A stretch of 64,000 bases of DNA, taken from positions 28,803,763-28,867,762 of the forward strand of contig CM057154.1 of assembly GCA_029962745.1 (NCBI GenBank), written 5' to 3'. This stretch comes from Echinometra lucunter. Lineage: Eukaryota; Echinodermata; Echinoidea; Camarodonta; Echinometridae. The notes beneath the pieces are model-generated. The model was not told the DNA's origin, did no database searches, and worked only from the letters and a program-made list of their open reading frames with translations. Of the stretch, positions 60,013 through 64,000 are shown one piece after another. Numbering within the stretch: position 1 is the stretch's first letter; each line of letters starts with the position of its first letter. The translations under genes were made by a program, and so were the position numbers.

Positions 60013-61353
60013 CTCATGGCTTTACACGTTAACTAGTGAAGGTCTGCTTTATTACGTAGGAACCTTACAAGGGCGCTGGGGCAAAATATATTCCGAGCCA
60101 GTTGATTTTTTCCCCTTCTTTCTCTTTTCAAAAACATGCACAGTATGCAGTGGCTCACCGATTACGAGACCAAAGACAAAAGCCCTTTCCATTTCTCGTC
60201 CATTTTCCTATAAATCGTAAATCATGATTGCCCATAACAGTGGGCCCTTGGAAGAAAATTCGACTGTTGCGATGATCCTTTATGGCTTTATCAGCGCATA
60301 TCTATAGTAAATAAATCTTATTTAGCACCCATCAACTGCCCATTTGCCCGTTTCGTTCCGATCCTGTGTCGCGGGAGACAAGTCTATAAAAAAGCCTTGT
60401 CACTTTTTTTCAAAACATATAGCCCTCTCCATGTCCCCTTCACTTCATTGTCGATGTCATTTTATGGAAGGTCTAAACATTACCAGCTATCGATTCTCTG
60501 TCTCAGAATATCCCTTCCATTCAGCGCTGGTGATAATGTCGCTATATAACTCGTCCAAGCCAGAGAAAGGCGAATCATCAAAATGGATTTCGGGGTATTG
60601 ATTTGCAAATTACCGACCCCCAGTGCCGTTGTGTCCTTCTGATACGTTTTGTTTGCATTCTATCAGTAATTACTGTTGTCCAGTCGTACTCTCCTCTATG
60701 CACTCTCTGACACCCTCTCAATTTTGATTTTGATACGGGGCAAATCCTATATAACACCCTCCCCCCCCCCCCAGTCATCCGTGTTTTATTTGATGTATTT
60801 TAGATGAGAGCTATATAGGCATGCTAGGGGCGTGTTACACACTCGGGGTAATTGGATTAAGACGAATCACAAAAAACACATCATTCTCTTCTTATGCAAC
60901 ATGGAGGACGTTTTCACAAAGGTCTCTGAACTCTACGCTGATAACAATCATTGAGGAGCATCTCCCTAATGCATCCAATGAATAATATCTAAGGCGGTTT
61001 CGCATATTTCATCTCAACTTGCATTCATTATCTGATATGAAATCAGGAAAATGCAAAACTACTGTTTTGCAGTGATTTTATGATAAGATAGTGCAAACAT
61101 GTTTTTAAGTAAGTAAGATGAACCGCGACGAAAGAATAAGGATTACATAATTTTGAGGAGTTGAAGCCGTAATCCAAATGAAAAGCAAACTGAGTGAATA
61201 ATGAAAAAAAAAGGAAAGAAAAGGTAAAGTCTGATATATAGAAACGAAAATAATCAAAATTAGCTTATTTCTACATGTAGGCTTATTGATGATACAGCCT
61301 AATTCGAATGACATGAATGTCTTAATAAAAGACTTTAGGTTCTGTCCAAGAGA

Positions 61354-61530
61354 TCATACACGCTCTGATCTTCTCAGTAAATTGGATCGCTCCCATTTCT
61401 GACAAGTTTCTATAACATTTTCAAGTACCACTTCATACTTCCTTTCTAGAGCCTCTTCAAAAATTTCTTGTGACTGGGTATGTGCAAGTGTAAACAGAAG
61501 CCCTTTGATGAGATATGGTAGGACTTATGA
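61354..61530 (-). CDS. Short unassigned ORF fragment, possible transposon or exon relic
   Basis: The - strand frame is open for about 57 codons ending in TGA and reads, in part, IFEEALERKYEVVLENVIET then CQKWERSNLLRRSERV. The charged, helix-like composition looks protein-derived. An acceptor-like CATACCCAG lies just before SQEIFEEAL. No start codon, partner exon or recognised domain. Confidence 0.25.
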
Positions 61531-63270
61531 GAAAAGGAGGAAAGGTCTTTGCTTACCATTCATTGCCAATGCAAACTTAATCGACCAATCGAAGCCAATT
61601 TACATCACAGCTTTACCCCGATCAAACCTCCCCCTACCACTGAATAATTATCTTCATCAGTTCTTCAATCATACCAGGAATTCTAGCCGCGGGGAGTAAT
61701 ATTCTAACCTCTTTCTTTTTCCATCTCTACACCTCTTGAGGTCTGCCCTATCTGTCCGCATCTGCAAACCCACCCATTCCAAGATGGCGGTCATCCTTCA
61801 TGCAATTACGCGCCAATATTGCACCGTAAATTACTGGTCGAAATTACTCTTGTGTTTCGTTTCACCGAGTTCGACCCAAAGTCTAATCAAGCCTAACAAG
61901 TCAGTAATCACTTGTTATTACTTGATATACTAGCAGCTGTAAACCAACATATGGCAGTGGCTCTTTTTTCTTCCCTTTTTTCTTGGAGATGGGGGGGGGG
62001 GGGTTCAATTGGCCGTGGTTTCCTTTTGAAACCCAATGTGGCGTAAGTCAAATGCACAAGAGAAATACTGCCCTTCTTTCTTTCAAAATTTCGATCCAAG
62101 TTTCAAATTGCCAGTCAACAGGCATCATGATGGTTTAATAACCACTTTGTTTGTATTTATAGTTGTACATTTTCTTGATAATCATCCATGTCATCTGTTA
62201 GACGAATGTGATAACCATTTTTTCCATCTCCATAATGTTCCCAATGGTCCCCTGTGCCCCCTACTTCTACGACAAAAAATGGTCATGAACATGGGGGATG
62301 GGCGAGATGAAATGCTGTGCATTCTTTGAATCGGTGTATGATAAGTACCCAGACCATTTATTAAGCTATTAACTTTTATCAAACGACCGATGCCGATTTA
62401 TTATCGCTTCGTTTCCAAGTGGTGCGTATCAGTGCTACTCCTTAAATGCCTCCATTAGACATGTTTGAAAATATGATGTTTGGATCTTCATTCTTCTACG
62501 TAAATGTATCAATTCTAAGAGTAATGTTATAGATTGGTGCTGTTAAGATCAGGGGTACATGCAATTCTATTCAATGTTTTTTGGCGTATATAAGAAAATA
62601 TTTTCGCTCATGTTCAAAGACATCCCAAATAACCATCATCATCTAAATTTTGTCGAGTCAGTGACTAGCCTGTTTCTGGAGTTAACAGAGAATTGCCTTT
62701 TGAAGAGAAAGAAAAACCACCTTACTCTAGGTGACTGTAGATTTTAATTTATACACATATGGCTTCTTGTAAAAAAAAAAAAAAAAACCTTCAGTATAAC
62801 TCTGTATTGGGTGGATGCACAAAATGATATTCAAAGATACACCGACTTCCCAAGCCGTTACCAACGCTGGACTTTACAGAAGAGAAACCTCACAAATCTC
62901 TGCCGAATATTTGCAGTTCAGCTTGAAAAGGATAACGATATGACAAGGGAAGAAAGACCCTTGTATTAATCTTGTAAAAATGATACTTAAAGTTACACCA
63001 ACTTCAAAAACAACTTCTGGAAGGGGTAGTTAAGTAACGTAGATACCTTGGTAAAATCAGGTGAATGCGTCAGTATTGACTTAACGCTAATACCTTGAAC
63101 CTTCTCACTAGCTTTCACTATATACCATGACCACTGGTAGTACCTTTCTTGCAACTTGGAGACAATACCCTCTTGAGATTTAGGCAAACACTCTTAGTAG
63201 TTGGGGACATCCTATTCTCTCTTTTGCCATTGATACGAATGGATAGCGTCCTATAGGTGAAAGGAACAAA

Positions 63271-63358
63271 GGACTGGTGGTCCAGTGGTGGTCTTTACAC
63301 TGCTTAAGCCTTCGCTTTGGGATGCGCTCCACTGGACCTGGTACTCGTCTAGTCCAAA
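63271..63358. other. Imperfect hairpin with A-box-like sequence
   Basis: GGACTGGTGGTCCAGTGG and CCACTGGACC...TAGTCC can pair into a stem around a ~40-base loop. TGGTCCAGTGGT resembles a tRNA A box but no B box follows. Could be a worn SINE head. Confidence 0.35.
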
Positions 63359-63718
63359 CAAGCTCTGATATTACATCTCTCTGATCCTAAGGATGAATGG
63401 AAAAGGGGGAAAAAAAAGAAAGGAGAGATGCGGTGAGAAACTGTTAGTTTGCAGAGTGAAATGCATTCGTTTGTTCTTGACGTTCTTGTGCCCTGTATAG
63501 TTTTAACTGAAAAAAAAAAAAACATTTCGACTTATTTTGTGTTACAAAACGGAAGGACTCTAACTTCTTTCTTTTACGAATTTGTTTCACATTTTTAAAA
63601 CAGCTGCACGTGGTCCATTTGGGATTTGGTTTCATATTAAATACTTATGACAATGATAAAAATCATTATCTATAGCATTACCAGTAAATTCCTTTTCAAA
63701 CATTGTCCATTTTTTCAG

Positions 63719-63811
63719 TTTCATCATACAACGGCAGGCGTTGTTTGATACTGTATCAATCCAAGATAAGTGACATTTCATTATTTTATACGCATCAACA
63801 ACTTAGACTAG
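63719..63811 (+). CDS. Candidate internal exon, phase 1-1
   Basis: Preceded by a pyrimidine tract and acceptor (ATTTTTTCAG) and followed by a good donor (CTAG|GTAAAT). In phase 1 it reads VSSYNGRRCLILYQSK, then ISDISLFYTHQQLRL, which is compatible in phase with the signal-peptide exon at 43855 or 53973. The frame also stays open past the donor to a TGA at 63928-63930. No family recognised; phase agreement has a one-in-three chance of being accidental. Confidence 0.25.
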
Positions 63812-64000
63812 GTAAATCCTCAGAGATCACGCACCAGGGGGCCAACTTGCTATCACTAGACCTGGAAGGAGTATCGACAAATGTATCTAATGTTCTTGAT
63901 TGCTCTATTGCTTTCCCAAATCCTATGTGACTGGTTTTTGTAAATGGATTATACGGTTGACCCTCGCCAGGAAAAAAACAGAAAAGATACGAATGATTGT

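Larger units (their letters stand above)
60013..63718. other. Intergenic, no complete gene recognised
   Basis: Several ORFs of 60-100 codons without family motifs. The two possible items of interest here are the ORF at 61354-61530 and the hairpin near 63271. Poly(C) near 60761 and poly(G) near 61991. Confidence 0.4.

Noticed and set aside
62036..62329. 97-codon ORF
   Set aside because: No recognised domain and no splice-site support; treated as chance.

Overview
This is 64 kb of repeat-rich animal nuclear DNA, most likely from an echinoderm and probably a sea urchin. The host is inferred from small exons in long AT-rich introns, a dense load of short non-autonomous DNA transposons, many poly(G)/poly(C) runs, and the protein sequences; no species can be named from the sequence alone. 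Two conserved genes can be fully reconstructed by splicing. BUD23 (18S rRNA guanine-N7 methyltransferase) lies on the + strand at 1013-12240 in ten coding exons (283 aa). RAN (nuclear transport GTPase) lies on the - strand at 16218-25726 in six coding exons (223 aa). They converge, with about 4 kb between their stop codons. All splice phases agree and both reading frames are intact. Both are housekeeping genes: ribosome biogenesis and Ran-GTP dependent nuclear transport.

The introns hold most of the structure. BUD23 introns carry an hAT element with an 8-bp target duplication, a dense CCAGTT/AACTGG motif cluster, a Helentron-like (HINE/pearl type) element inserted into an older inverted-repeat element, and three copies of a ~330-bp inverted-repeat element. 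RAN introns carry a 1.3-kb inverted-repeat element with a foldback nested in it, a 2.6-kb hAT that hosts a second tandem-repeat element, and a piggyBac-like MITE at TTAA. The two tandem-repeat elements carry arrays of AGGTCAAAGGTCA, a perfect DR1 nuclear-receptor half-site pair.

From 25.8 to 36 kb lies sequence 5' of RAN: foldbacks, a second piggyBac-like MITE (in a site whose empty counterpart is visible at 19.25 kb), another hAT with a perfect 8-bp duplication, a possible upstream RAN non-coding exon and E-box at 33.2 kb, and a broken retroelement integrase at 34.3-34.6 kb.

From 36 to 57 kb lies an hAT element filled with ~155-bp tandem repeats, and then a ~9.6-kb block present twice (37168-46796 and 47298-56949) around a gap of exactly 500 Ns. 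The second copy resumes where the first began, and the first stops just before a (TC)n tract. This looks like two alleles of one locus left unmerged in the assembly. Each copy holds a likely first coding exon with a signal-peptide-like sequence, the start of an unidentified secreted or membrane protein gene. From 57 to 64 kb there are simple repeats, two tandem tRNA-derived SINE copies and a few unassigned ORF fragments; no gene can be completed there.
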